Below, piece after piece: positions 38,385 through 51,057 of a stretch of 64,000 bases of DNA. The position numbers and the translations under genes were made by a program. This DNA is from Rhopalosiphum padi. Its lineage: Eukaryota; Arthropoda; Insecta; Hemiptera; Aphididae. The stretch is taken from assembly GCF_020882245.1 (NCBI RefSeq), contig NC_083600.1, forward strand, positions 18,910,001 to 18,974,000. Reading direction: 5' to 3'. The number at the start of each line of letters is the position of its first letter. Positions within the stretch are counted from its first letter, which is position 1. The notes under the pieces were generated by a model. It was not told where the DNA came from, ran no database searches, and saw only the letters and a program-made list of their open reading frames with translations.

Positions 38385-40427
38385 CATTTTCATTATGTAA
38401 CATTCAATGCAGGTAAAAGGACCTTGATAAAGAAAAAAAAATAATGATTGATTCGACTAACGTTGCAGTCGATTGATTTTAGAATTGCATTCAACGCGGT
38501 CACCAGTCTTTATTATTGAGGATTTTAATATACTGTTACTACATAATACACTTTTGAATAATTACTACATATGTTACGCGACACAATATTTTTATTACCT
38601 ATACATGTTATTACTATACTCTCTCTCGCTTATCGCACATACACACAACATACACACAAGCACGCTAATATATTTTACAGTAAAATATATCTTATATAAA
38701 ATCAAAAGTTACTATGGTAATAGTGCAAGACAATAATTATTAATGAGCCACATTTAAAATTTAAATTTATTATATTATGAAAATTTTTAATAATATTTTA
38801 TCAACACAAAACTTTTGTTTTCACTTTAAATTTATTCATCATATACATGACTTGAAATATCATTTCGCAATTATAATTCATTTGAGCAAATTCGTATACA
38901 TAATTAGGTAAGTACTAATTAGATATGTATATATGTTTAAAAAAAAAGTAGTACCTAGATACTCCATAACACATATTAATAAAATTGAATTCTTGACAAT
39001 TCAAATTGTGTGCATTGTAGATGTTTCGCATTCACGTTAGATATAATACGGTCTAAAGTAGGTACAACGTAATACACTACAATAAACCCGCACGAGTATA
39101 CGATTTTAATAAATACTTTTTTAATTAATTATTTAAAATTCGTGACTTGTTTTTCATATAATATCATATTTATTTAATAGCTATAAATATAAAATTATGA
39201 TTTTTTTCAATTCAATTTCAAAAACAATACTATAAAAAAACAACACTATTTCACACTGTCATATTATTATATGAAATAGATACACTGTTGTTAAAAATAA
39301 TCAGGTTAGGTTAATCAGAATTGCAACTTATTTAAGATATTGTGGAATGTGTACGCAATTAAAGTCTTATCGGAACATAATTTAAAATATTGAGAAACTA
39401 AATTGTTTTCGATTTCAAATAGCAATTGTTTTTACTGTTTGTTAAGTGAAATGATTAGACCAATGGTGGACTAAAATAGATTTTGTGTTTTGAAATCGAA
39501 ATAGTTTTGGATGAGTTCCATAATAATATGGTCACTTAAGTCTTAGGTGATTGAATAGTAAATAGTATCTTTTGTATTAGATTAGTTTTGACTGTTGTAA
39601 ACAGTAAATTTAAATAAAATGTGCATCTTTGTTTAAAAAAAAAAATAAAAAAATTGTAATAACATTTTTTAACATAGTATAATAATGTGTGAAACACACA
39701 TATATATATATTTTTTATTTTAAAGAATATTTTCCAAATTGGAGTACATATATACTAATAATAGCGTAAAACGTAAATTAGAAGAGTAATGAACAAAAAT
39801 TAATATTTTTTAAGACATGAGAGAGAAGGTAACCAGTTAGTAATACTTCTGAATAAAAATCTATATTTTAATTATTTTGAAATTATTTTCACATTTTACG
39901 ACAGTAAGATCTATTAAAATAGTAAGAATTGTTATTTATTATAACTATTGAAAAAATTCGTCACGATCAAAAACATATTCAAATAATTTTGATACAGGTT
40001 GTTTTTTTAAGAAAATTGCAAAAACCGTTAACATAGAAGGATGTCTTTACGGTAAGTCATAATATTGGTTCTAGTGAGATTTGGGTTCCAACATTTCTAT
40101 ATGCAATAAGCTTCTGATGCTATTGACCTTTTCGATATGGTTATGTCCCTAATTTAATGATACGTTTGAAACATAGTTACCTGCGTAAAACATGTATAAA
40201 ATACACTTGAAAAAACAACATAAAAATATATATTACATGAGGATTTAAATTAAATAAATTTGCTAAAAGTAAAAATATGTGTGACATAATCAATGTGAAA
40301 TTTAGATCAGCCTGTATGATGTGCATTACAGATGAGCCAAAAAATGTCTATTACCTATATATTTTCTTCCGGATTCAGTCCAATAATTTTTGAGATATGA
40401 ATTGGCAAAGAGTGTTAACTACATCAT

Positions 40428-40452
40428 CATTATTATTATTATTATTATTATT
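40428..40452. repeat. (ATT)n microsatellite
   Basis: About eight uninterrupted ATT units. Confidence 0.9.
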
Positions 40453-40684
40453 TTTGTTGTTGTGCCATCATTTAGAAGTTTAGAATATTTTAATTTATTT
40501 GTGCTCAACATAATATAATATATACAGTGTAGTAAAGCTATAAATAAACTTATCTAAAAGTTCGTTACCGAAGTGACTATCTAATATTATGATTCTATCA
40601 ATAAATAACTCTTATGTTTTATTACCTATTTATTCTGTGTGGGCTTTTCATTTATTTGGTCACGTTTTTAAGTATTATTAAATA

Positions 40685-40724
40685 TTATAATATTATATTG
40701 CAGAGTTACAATATAATATTATAA
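40685..40724. repeat. Perfect 16-bp inverted repeat, 8-nt spacer
   Basis: ttataatattatattg (40685-40700) and its exact reverse complement (40709-40724) flank cagagtta. The arms are AT-only apart from the innermost base pair. Confidence 0.8.
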
Positions 40725-42994
40725 CCTCCTTAGTCTATTGTACATACAAAATTTTAATGATTATATTAATAATTATGATTAAAGTCTATTGCTATAATTT
40801 CTAATAAAATATATATCTATTAGCGGAAGCTATAACTATAGTAAATAATTCTATTGCTCGGTACATAATTATCTAGAATGCAAAAAAAGCAATATGTTCC
40901 TCGACGGAAGTTGAGCTGAATTAGTTATTTAAACAGTTAGTATCTGTAATCGGCTCGATGTAAAATGACAAATCTTTTTTTTTGTGTGTTTATAAGATTA
41001 AATATTTAAATTTTTTAAGTGTAGTGTTTTTTATAATTAAACTTAATAATTTAACTTGCCTATAGATCTTTTTAGAAGCTATTTGTTACATTTTTCTATT
41101 GGAATAATACCTTCATATTATTGGATTCAAAAATGCATTATGCCTAACGTCTTGTGGAGAGAAAAGAAGTCAAAAGCCTTGGTTGTTTTTGAAAAAATAT
41201 TTATGTAACATCGATTAATAAACATTTTAAATATGCATAGATGTGTGATAGGTAATAGATATATTATATGTCCATTATCCATGAATAATCAATAAATTTA
41301 AAAAAAAACTAGCTATCTAACTATCTTTGAAGTCGCATTAAGATGGTAACGGTGTAATACACTTATAATAATAAAAACGTCAAGTAATATTTAGGTCTGC
41401 ATTATAACTATTAAAAGATATACGATAACATAAAAAATTAATTCATCATATAATAGTATATATTTATACGATTAGATATTTTATTTAACAAACCGCAGAC
41501 AAAAAAGAAAAAAAATCCTTAATTCCATAGAAAGTTTGAGAGGGAGTTGTTAATGCTAAGGTTAGGTAGGTTGGGCTAAATATTCGCGCTTGATCAATTA
41601 TAAAATTGAAACTAATAATTAGTTATTTCTACGACACTGCGTGTACATAGCTAATCATAATTTAAAAACTACAATGTATTCGCGTCTACTAATATTATAA
41701 ACATAACTTATAAGTGAATGTAAATTATATCGGCGAATGGCGACCCACTGTCTGGTTATGCATTTTCCTTTGGGCATATGAATAACATTAATTGATATTC
41801 TATCCGGTCAATTTTTTTTTTTTAGGTTAAAACATTAACGAAGAATTTTTTTAATACACTAGCTATAATTAAATCAGAAGTAGTTTTTTAAAGGTAATTT
41901 AATTTCAATATATTTTCATTTTTAACTAAACACCTATTAAAAGTAAGTACTAAAGTACCTATATTGGATTATATGTAGGGTTCTAAATTTGAAATATATT
42001 TAACTAAAAATTTTTCAATTGAAATATTTCAAAATTTAAAATTTCATTCTTTTTGAAATATTGAAAAATATTTTTTCTTCTTTTAAACGTATTCGGTTAT
42101 AGTTGATTAGAAATAATATATTGATTATACACAGACAATATTAATAGTACCTAAATATGCAAAAATATGCACTATATAATGGTGTCTGGGAAAAGATTTT
42201 TAGCTCACTAAGCAATAAATCAAATAGTCCAAAAAAAAGTAAATACAACAACTTCCTAGCCCTAGAATTTATCACTTATATTATTAATTGGATCCTTATT
42301 AGTTATTATTATTATTTATTATACATATTTTCTTTATTTCACACAATAAACCAACTTTTAAAAATGTTCACTTGCAAGTTGACGTGATTATAAACTTTAA
42401 AATATAATAATTTATATTTTATTTTTAATTGCAATGAAATATTTCATGAAAATTTCATAAAATTTTAAAACCTTATTTATATGTATTAAAACAACATAAT
42501 ATATGGGTTATTTAAGGTTTATTTATAAGTTTATAACTTATAAGGTTATAAACCTATAGTGATAACCGATAATACAATTTTGTTTATACACAAATAAGGC
42601 AATTAATACAATTATCAATATATTATAATATATACAGCTTAAACAATTTGATCGATTATTTTTTCATTAATTAAATAATAATTATACACGTAGTATACCA
42701 TTTTTTTAAGTAAAAAAAATATTTTCCACAATGACCTCCAAATGTGTAAGATTCGACCCTTGTGTATATCAATCCATGATAGGTTAAGTTAGATATTTCA
42801 TTAGCTTCTTTGTCAATAAGACACAATGTTTTCATTACAATCACTTAAAAACATCGTGATTTACTGATAAATGATGTACATATATAATATACCTAGATGC
42901 ACGGTGATAAATTATAATACGTAATATTGATGCATTTAGTATAATATCTATTTATGAATTGTTTCTTATTGTTTATTCGATAAATTATTAATAC

Positions 42995-43012
42995 CGTTGA
43001 GTATACTCAACG
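42995..43012. repeat. Perfect 18-bp palindrome
   Basis: cgttgagtatactcaacg is its own reverse complement. It contains five G/C pairs' worth of mixed composition, so it is less trivial than the AT palindromes common here. Confidence 0.85.
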
Positions 43013-44139
43013 ATAATACTTATTAAAATCAATTTATTTAATATTCAATAATAATTATTGTTTTTATATTTTCGTTCTTTTTCCAACAGAAATTTTGATT
43101 CAGTACTTAGTTCCAACCATATTATAATATGATGCGATAAGGTATCTATACATAAATTTGTTTAATCAAACTCGGCATTTACGCTGAATAATTACACTGT
43201 ATTATTCAATGGTTTTCTTATTTAGATGTATGTGTGGTGTGTCATCAAACTATTATATTATGATTATTTGAATTATATAATTAAATTATAAACATCGTTA
43301 ATTGAGGCCATCATTTATAAAAGAGATTAATTACTTTGAATGGTTTTATATTCGTGAAATCGTTTAAAATTTAATGTATTCAAAGTGATATCAACATTTA
43401 GAAAAAATTTAATAAAACATTAGTTCTTATAAATTTGTTAAATTTGTATTGTGAACATCGTATTGTGGCACATTTACAACTTTACAAGCGAAGATGAGGG
43501 TGATGTATCCTATCTACCTCGGTTACCTCGGTTACACTATTTCCACGTACATAATAATATGCTTTAAGGTGATTAAAACTATTTAGATTCCTCGAACAAA
43601 ATATTTATTATTACTGATTTATGTAAATTAAAAAAAATAAATATAACTTATTTGCTAAAATAAAAATTATTTATTGTATTCTATAATTTATATGAATTAG
43701 CAGGTAGTAACAATTTAAAATTAAAATTTTAATCAAAACTTTAAATAATTGTAGTTTTTTTAATATCTTCCCTTGCGACGAAAATTCTTAATTCATCATC
43801 GGGTCATTGACATTTGATATTATACTCTACGATGTATGAGTAAATGATAAGTTTTGTGACAAATAATTATAATGATCAATGATTCGTACTAATTAAACAT
43901 TTTTCGAAGCATGCCGCATGCGTCGATTTGAATTAAATAATTATTATTTAGAACGTAATCAGAACACCGTATAATTTATAATTAAAGTGTAAATTGCAAA
44001 CGTAATTTTATTTTAATATTAGATAACAAAATATTCGTTATTAAATATTATATTGTTATTATATTTTAGTTTTTTTTTTTTTTTTATCGTAAATCGCTAA
44101 ATGTAAGTTTTCATATAGTTCTTAAGTGAAATAATGCTA

Positions 44140-44399
44140 AACGTCAGCGTCATAGTATGTATAATACATGTGTATAACTAAAAAAAATAAAACTATAGTA
44201 AGATTGGAATACAATATAGCACTGCGCGTATAGGCACATATAAATATAATATCAATAATACTGTATTATAAAACCGTCATTGAACTCGATTAGTCCGCGT
44301 CGGCTAAGGCGACCGCCACGGGTCAAGGAAATGCTAAATGATTATACTTATATTTTAGTCCACATGAAATATAATTAATTTATAACGTCAGAACTTTTA

Positions 44400-44437
<38 letters not shown>

Positions 44438-44680
44438 CATATTATTGCGATTTTGTCAGCACGTTCATCTGACGTTTTATTGCATACAGGCTCTGGCTAA
44501 AACGATGTTATCTCATATAAAATACTGGCGTCAACTCGCACACGTTTTTCAACGTGTCCCACACACCCGTGTATATGTATTATATTGTTGTTCGAACGAG
44601 ATGAACCGCAAATACGCGCAATAATATATTTCGGATAATATTACAAACCGATAAAGTACGTGCGCAGTGTGTTTTTTTAT
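44140..44680. other. CpG-enriched non-coding patch
   Basis: Contains clusters such as agtccgcgtcggctaaggcg near 44,290 and several ACGT/CGCG words up to 44,670, interrupted by a TA microsatellite (44405-44432). No open frame looks coding. It resembles the CpG-rich leader region of the transporter gene and could be a promoter or untranslated exon of an unseen transcript. Confidence 0.3.
44405..44432. repeat. (TA)n microsatellite
   Basis: About fourteen uninterrupted TA units. Confidence 0.9.
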
Positions 44681-44684
44681 TTTT

Positions 44685-47600
44685 ATGACGTTTTTATATT
44701 ATCACTCTTTTATTTTTTATTTAATTTAATCATTCGTTACCTATAAATAATAACGATGTCGGGCATAATCATCATATAGAAAAATAATTGGTTTCTACAT
44801 TCGTCACGTCTCAATTATTGACGTATCGTTAACTTTTTTGTGGTATCTACACCATAATAATATTATAATCAATAGTGAACATTTTACTATATATTTGCCA
44901 AAATTTGGCGTTCATAACGTCTGCGGAAAACTGTGTATTTAGTTGTCAAAAAATGTTTAATTTGAGTTATTGTAATATTTTTAAATATGCAATATTATGA
45001 CTATATACAACTGCATAGGAATGAAACATTAAAAACAATTTATTGTTATTGTAATATTGTTAAACAACTGCAATTGGTGCAACGAAATATATTTCTTTTT
45101 ATGTATTATCTGTACTCACATGTATCATTATGGGATTGGTTTATAATATGAGTTGGCCTTGATTTTGTTAATATTTTATCGTCGTTATCATGATATTGTG
45201 TCGATAATTATTATTGTACACTAAACTGTAGCCACTATACGTACAGAAAGGGCTCGTTAGTAAATCACGTGTTACAAACTGTTTTAAAAGTTCTTTATAA
45301 TTGCTTTATCGATATAAACGTGTACACGCATGATGTTCAGTAATTATAACACCAATTTACTGCATCGAATGTTGTAAAATTTGCATTTATCCGAATCGGC
45401 TGTATGTATAGTGTACACAATACACTTGTACACGTTTCCTATTCATAATATTATATGACATATTATTTTTTGTGTATTATATTACCGGGTTTCTGATTGG
45501 TCAGTAACGACTAACGAAATGTGTGACACATTGCAGTGTAATATTTAATATACTTTTATACCTACTAATATTATACTTATTTATTTTAATATTTTGTTCC
45601 CTATACATATATATAAATTAATTTACATTTTTACCTGCTATTATTAAGTTAAACTAAAACTTGTACACACATATTTTGTTACCTTGCTAAATAATTTTAG
45701 GTAGATAACCCATTTAATTATATATATATAAAAATAATCATATAAATTCTCGTGTTAAAATAACGAATAATCATTCACTGAAGTATTGATCAGAATTTCC
45801 AATTTATTTGCTTATAACCGAAATGGGGTATTTTAAATATACAAACATAGAAATCATGCACTTAAAAACTATTATTCTGTAATCTGCTAAATATTTTTGG
45901 CGTTTTTGATCTCTTCTATGTCAATACGTTCATTGTTTCAATAAGAATATCGTTTTTTTTATCACGTTGTTTTAATTATAATGAAATTTAAAAGGTAAAT
46001 TCGAAAGTTTTTTGTATACTTTTTTTTTAGTTACTCATTCGAAAGTGTCGATTCAGTGGGGTCCTATTGTATGGAACATTCGAGTTAAATAAATCGGACA
46101 AAAATCTTAGTATTCAAAATGTATCAGTAATGTTGAATACAAAAAATATGATAGGTACACGTTTACATAATTCTTCGTATTAGTATAATTATTATAAATA
46201 TTGAATAAATACGTGTTTTATATATACATAATCTTTTATTTTTATTCAGAGGTTTTGTAGAAATTATTATAGCTTATAAAATATTTAAACTGAAAACATA
46301 TAGTAGTACAATCTAATTTGCATGATGTAATTTTAACTATTTCCAAGTATCGCGTGATAGACAATATCGCCTCTAGTTGTCATGCTAATACTTTAGGATT
46401 TCATTTTATATTTTGGTGATGCAATTTTAATAATCGTAATAATAAGAATAAATAAATTAGAGAATGCATTTAAGTGCACAAAATACAAATTACCTATATA
46501 AACATATTAGATACCTAGAATGACATTTTTCTACATTTAAGGTTTATTGTATATTTAAAATTATAATATATTAGAGATAAAATCATTTTTATTCATTGAA
46601 AAATTATATGTTGTAATTATAAAATACAATGCACAATGAAAACTAAAAATAGATATATTTCAAGTTTCTGCGATAAAAAAGGTTTTCTACTGTATAACAA
46701 TATATTACGAGGATACTAGCTATAGATATAATATTAAATTTATAGAGGCTTAATTAATGTATCAACTGTATAAACTATAAATATATGCAATCTATATCAA
46801 AAAATATGAATCATAATATAAATAAATGCATTCAAAAAATGATTCTGAGCAGAGCTCTCAAAAAAGTAATAACTGATATTGCCAATTTCACATATACTAA
46901 GTTTTTAAATTATTTTTTTGAAAACTTTCGGTGGGTGTAGATTTTATATAGGCATTTAATGTGATAGAAAACTTAGAAAGTGATATATTTTTGAAAAATC
47001 CATTATATAATAAAATATTTTTAATTATTTTTTAAACGTTGGCATTTATAACCAATAATATAATTGTAGTATAGTAGGTTAACTAAGTATACTATTATAG
47101 CCTATATTAATATATTATATTGTGATTTTTAGATTATATTGGATATTATATATTGTATTTTATTTTATTTTTTTTTATTTTTTTATTATATAGCTAATAA
47201 CTAATAACTAAAAACTACTTACTTTTTTATGTGCTTAAATTTTAAAGTTTAATGAATATCCAATGTATATAATTTGATAATCGCTAGTTTTATTTAAATA
47301 CATACTATAATTTAAAGATTAGGTGCAATTATTTCACTATAAATAGTATACAATATATCGTAAATGCATTAGAATTATTAATTATAAATAAATGTTTGTT
47401 CTGTAAATAATAATTATTATAAATTATAACTATATAATCACTCTAAATTCTTGAACTGCAAACATGATAAGCGATTCTTCAGTGTGTAAGTGTAATTATT
47501 ATTAGCAATATTTCTGAGGATATGATTAATGTTTTTTCTTCTGTTGAGACTAAGTCTCAACTTACCTCGGTCCATTGATTCACATGTATAAAATATTTAT

Positions 47601-47840
47601 TAGGTAGCTATTTAAAGCAATTATTCATACCTTAGACAACATCAAATAAATACATATTTTACGGTTGTCTACTATAGGTAATCAACATAATACAATAATT
47701 ATTTGATTTATGATAGTATAAGTAACACGACGTTAAATATTGATAAAATTATAGAGAATTACCTAGTCTAGAAGATTTAATTTGTTACCTGTTGATTTAC
47801 AAGCGTATTACATAGCAAATTTACTTACAACAGTTCTCGT
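44685..47840. other. AT-rich sequence, no gene seen
   Basis: Contains one weak copy of the dispersed repeat core at about 46,835-46,860 (aaaaaatgattctgagcaga) and a short perfect hairpin at 47543-47561. No coding signal. Confidence 0.45.
47543..47561. repeat. Perfect 9-bp inverted repeat with 1-nt spacer
   Basis: gttgagact, a, agtctcaac: both arms match exactly. Confidence 0.8.
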
Positions 47841-47849
47841 TTAGACAGT

Positions 47850-47945
47850 TTCGTTTATATTATATATTAGAGTGAATTGACCTATAATTAAATTGAATGA
47901 TAACAAAATTATCTGTGTTCTCTCTGAAGTTTTTTGGTATTTTAA
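47850..47945 (+). mobile_element. Solo arm of the foldback MITE found in the UGT intron
   Basis: The block atattagagtgaattgacct and then attatctgtgttctctctga closely follows the left arm of the element at 61,271 (attagagtaaaatgacctat ... attatctgtgttctctcgtt). The second arm is not visible within the next few hundred bases. This makes the 61-kb hairpin a member of a dispersed family. Confidence 0.55.
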
Positions 47946-49001
47946 CTTAAAGGTGAGTTAAAAACATTTTTAACGTGTTATATGTTTCACGTTATATAAT
48001 AGCACGCAGGTAAGTATTTACAATGTATATATTGTATAATTATTATGTAAATTGTCGAATATTAATTTGTTATGTTTACGTTATATTCTCAAGTTTGTAA
48101 ACTTACACGTGCTGAAATGTTAGTTAAGTTAACAATTTTGAAACAAATATCACTTAGAATAATTGTTAAACACATTAATAACCAACATTGATTGAAAATG
48201 TTTGCTTTAAGTCTTAGAGAAAATAAGACAAGAATATTTTTTCAAGAATTAGAATAACATATTATACTCTCATAATAAATTTACATTATAAAATGAGAAC
48301 CAATATAATATTATGTAAGAAGTGCCTACCTATATGCATCTATGCAGTGTCTCTCATCAAAACAATTGACATTTTAAAACAGCTAATACTTATTATTATT
48401 ATATTATATGTGTAAAGAAATGAAATTTGTTAAGATAAGGGGGCTATAGGTTCGTTATGAACTGTTTATATGTGACTTCAAGGATTTTTAGCCCCGATCT
48501 ATGCACGATATTAGTACTTTTTGATAATAATTACAGTGAAAAATACTAAAATACTTTAAAGTATAAATAATAAAAATCAATCATTCATTTTGAAAAACTA
48601 GTGTAGTAGTGTGTAAAATAATTGACCATATACCTAACCTATCTATGCTGCCATCATGTATTTACGTTATTGTTATTTTTAAGTATATGTGACCAATGTT
48701 ATTATATTATTGTAATGCGTAGTATATGTATATATATCGGTATATTATACTCGAATATATTCATATAGGTAATAAACTAATATTTGCATATAAATCGATT
48801 AACAAGTAACAACCAACCCATTTTGTCTAATATTCCTACAATATATTATGTAAATTAAAATTTAGACCTTCGGTATTTTAAACAAATCGGCCATAATATA
48901 CCTATATGATGTAATTTAACATCATTAAATTTTAAATAATTGTTTAACAACAATACAACGTGTAAACGATGTAGATAATTTTTTTTTAAATTATATACTT
49001 A

Positions 49002-49057
49002 TTTACGACGAAATAATAAAGTGAATTAGTTTACGGCGAAATAATAAAGTGAATTAG
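49002..49057. repeat. 28-bp tandem duplication
   Basis: Two adjacent copies of a 28-bp unit (tttacgacgaaataataaag...) differ at one position. This looks like a recent local duplication. Confidence 0.9.
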
Positions 49058-49544
49058 TTTAATTTATACATTATTATGGCAATGTTGTGATAAAATTAAA
49101 ATTAAATAATTTCGCCATTTATTTTATACCAAAAAAGTTCTACTACAATAATTTGTTTTTCAGATCAAATATATTATTTTATAATAAACCTAATGGCTAA
49201 TATATATATAAATATATATGTATAATATATAATGTAGGTACATAGATATCAGTTCATATTATTTTTTTCTATAAACATTTAAATATATTGTGTGTAGACT
49301 GTATAGGTATAAATAAAAATGATAAGATTTAATCGTGCACAAACGTGTATTAAAATAATTTTGTGTGTTGACGCATACCTATTTATTACCTAAATTACAA
49401 TGTGCAAGTAGGTATTTTAAGCTTAATTTTCTTTATCGATATTTGATCTATAGAACGTAGCTACGAACGAGGATTGACGAAAACGGGGTTAATCTTTTCA
49501 AGGACAATAATCGATATATTTTACAAAGGGCTAAACTTTCGAGG

Positions 49545-49577
49545 TATAAAAACACAATCTGCGATCAACACCACTCA
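49545..49577 (+). promoter_or_regulatory. Candidate TATA-containing promoter
   Basis: TATAAAAA at 49545-49552 is followed 32 nt later by a TCATG that could serve as an initiator, in a locally GC-richer stretch (49,440-49,640). It could be a distal start for the sugar transporter 1.5 kb downstream or chance. Confidence 0.2.
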
Positions 49578-50299
49578 TGTAAAACAGTATACAAGGCCGT
49601 ATTATTGCAGTTAATGGGACCTATCCTCGGCGTGAGGCTCGAGTAGGTAGTCATTATATTTTACATTTTTACCCCTAACTTCATGATTATTTAAAATATA
49701 ATATGAACTATATTTAAAATTTTTAATTTTATAAGATAATTGAAAGTCAGTGGAGAAATTAAAACCATTCTTAAACTCAAATCCCTATTCTTACGGCCTT
49801 ACGCTATACGTAATATATCATAATTTTTTAACGAACCGGTGAACTATAAAACTAATAAAATAATTATAAATATTATTTATATTAATTCATAAAATATTGT
49901 AAACATAAACAAAATAAAATTATTTGTTTACGACTATTTTTGAAATAAGACATATTTTGTTCAATAATGTAATACATCGATTTTTCCATTTATTTTTAGA
50001 AAAAACTTACCACCATTGCGTTGAGATGAACTCTGCTCAATTTTAACGATTTTCGAATCGTTTTCATAACTGTAAGATTAAAATTATATTATTTTACCTT
50101 CATCGAATTCATAACCGCTAGGCCGGTATGAAGAAATCTAAAAATGTACTGTAAAAAAACTCAAATTTTGAGAAATTTGAAAAATTTGATATTCGACAGC
50201 AGTATATTTTTTTACAATTATTATTTATTTATTTCCAAGAGATAAAAACAGTTTCAATCCAACAATATTTATAGATTTTGAAATTGAAACTATTCTTAG

Positions 50300-50431
50300 T
50301 TCAAGTACGAAAATTGTTTTGAAGAAACTAAAAGAAAAATTGAAGATCGTGTTCAAACGCTTTGTGAAAAACATCCAGTTCAAGTTTGGGTTGAATTTGT
50401 GATATTATTCGACCCATCCCCTAGAAAATAA
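50300..50431 (+). other. Coding-like relic upstream of the transporter
   Basis: A 43-codon frame ending in TAA at 50429 reads like protein, for example ETKRKIEDRVQTLCEKHPVQ. A second frame overlapping it is open from about 50,230 to a TGA near 50,400. Two neighbouring open frames suggest a frameshifted transposon relic. The family is not recognised. Confidence 0.25.
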
Positions 50432-50566
50432 ACCTACAACGTTGACACCGACTATTGCGGCGGAAAAACAAACGTTTGGCCAACGACTGGGTATTATAGC
50501 GGCGTAGCGCTGCACGTGTGACGCACATAAGAAAATACACACACACACTCTTATAATATATTATAT

Positions 50567-50612
<46 letters not shown>

Positions 50613-51057
50613 TACACACCGCTCGTCCGTCCCTCCGGCAGCCACCACCACCACTATCGTCACCCCGCCGACGTTCGTAGCAATAATAATAATAATAATA
50701 ATAATGTGTGTTGCCCACCGGTAGCAGCGTCAAGACCAGCCTCAACGTCGTACGTTGGACGGCAGTCGAGTTTAAGTGTGCGCAGCAGCGATTGCTTATG
50801 ACAGTGTGTCGAACGCCTCCGATGCGCAACGTTGCAGCTCCGGTAGAAAACAGATTTTTTCGAAATTACGTTGATTTCGAAACATTGGTTTTCGCGTTTG
50901 CAACAGGTGCAACGAAGTCGAGTATCATCGCTTGTTGATTAATATTATTATTTTTTTTTTTCTGATGGATAAATGGTCGTTTTTTAAAAAAGTTATATTT
51001 GTATTAGCGACCGTCCAGATATAATTATATTTGCGTTTGATTTATAGAGACTAAAAA
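50432..51057 (+). promoter_or_regulatory. CpG-rich leader/promoter region of the sugar transporter
   Basis: Between 50,440 and 50,940 the sequence is much richer in CpG than anything else upstream. It is interrupted by TA, CA and AAT microsatellites (50,537-50,705). It ends about 120 bp before the transporter start codon, so it most likely contains the transcription start and 5' untranslated region. No clear TATA-Inr pair was found, which would fit a dispersed CpG-type promoter. The open frames here (50421-50663, 50566-50829, 50708-50938) are by-products of the composition. Confidence 0.45.
50537..50705. repeat. Compound microsatellite (AC)n, (TA)n, (CA)n, (AAT)n
   Basis: An AC run at about 50,537-50,548, a TA run at 50,572-50,602 passing into a CA run to about 50,612, and about eight AAT units at 50,682-50,705. 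It lies in the putative leader of the transporter gene. Confidence 0.85.

Larger units (their letters stand above)
32625..44135. other. Long AT-rich stretch, no intact gene
   Basis: I see no coding signal. Scattered items are listed separately (microsatellites, hairpins, a CRE-like site). A repeat-like block around 33,480-33,730 and the ttgaaatattt-rich block at 41,980-42,470 look like old transposon sequence without definable ends. Slightly CpG-richer spots at 36,240-36,560 and 38,200-38,500 hold no open frame. The frames at 35563-35838, 36887-37147, 37371-37601, 38473-38736 and 42157-42387 have no family resemblance and AT-driven composition. Confidence 0.45.
47950..50295. other. Intergenic sequence upstream of the transporter
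   Basis: AT-rich with a 28-bp tandem duplication at 49002 and a TATA-like candidate promoter at 49545. A diverged, interrupted copy of the dispersed repeat core lies on the minus strand at about 50,030-50,075 (gagcagag and cgattc). No gene seen. Confidence 0.4.

Noticed and set aside
42157..42387. 76-codon plus-strand frame
   Set aside because: Lies in a block rich in ttgaaatattt-type repeat words; AT-driven residues and no recognisable domain.
50421..50938. Three overlapping open frames of 76-87 codons on both strands
   Set aside because: They are generated by microsatellites and the CpG-rich leader of the transporter gene; Tyr-Ile and Tyr-Tyr runs are simple-repeat translations.
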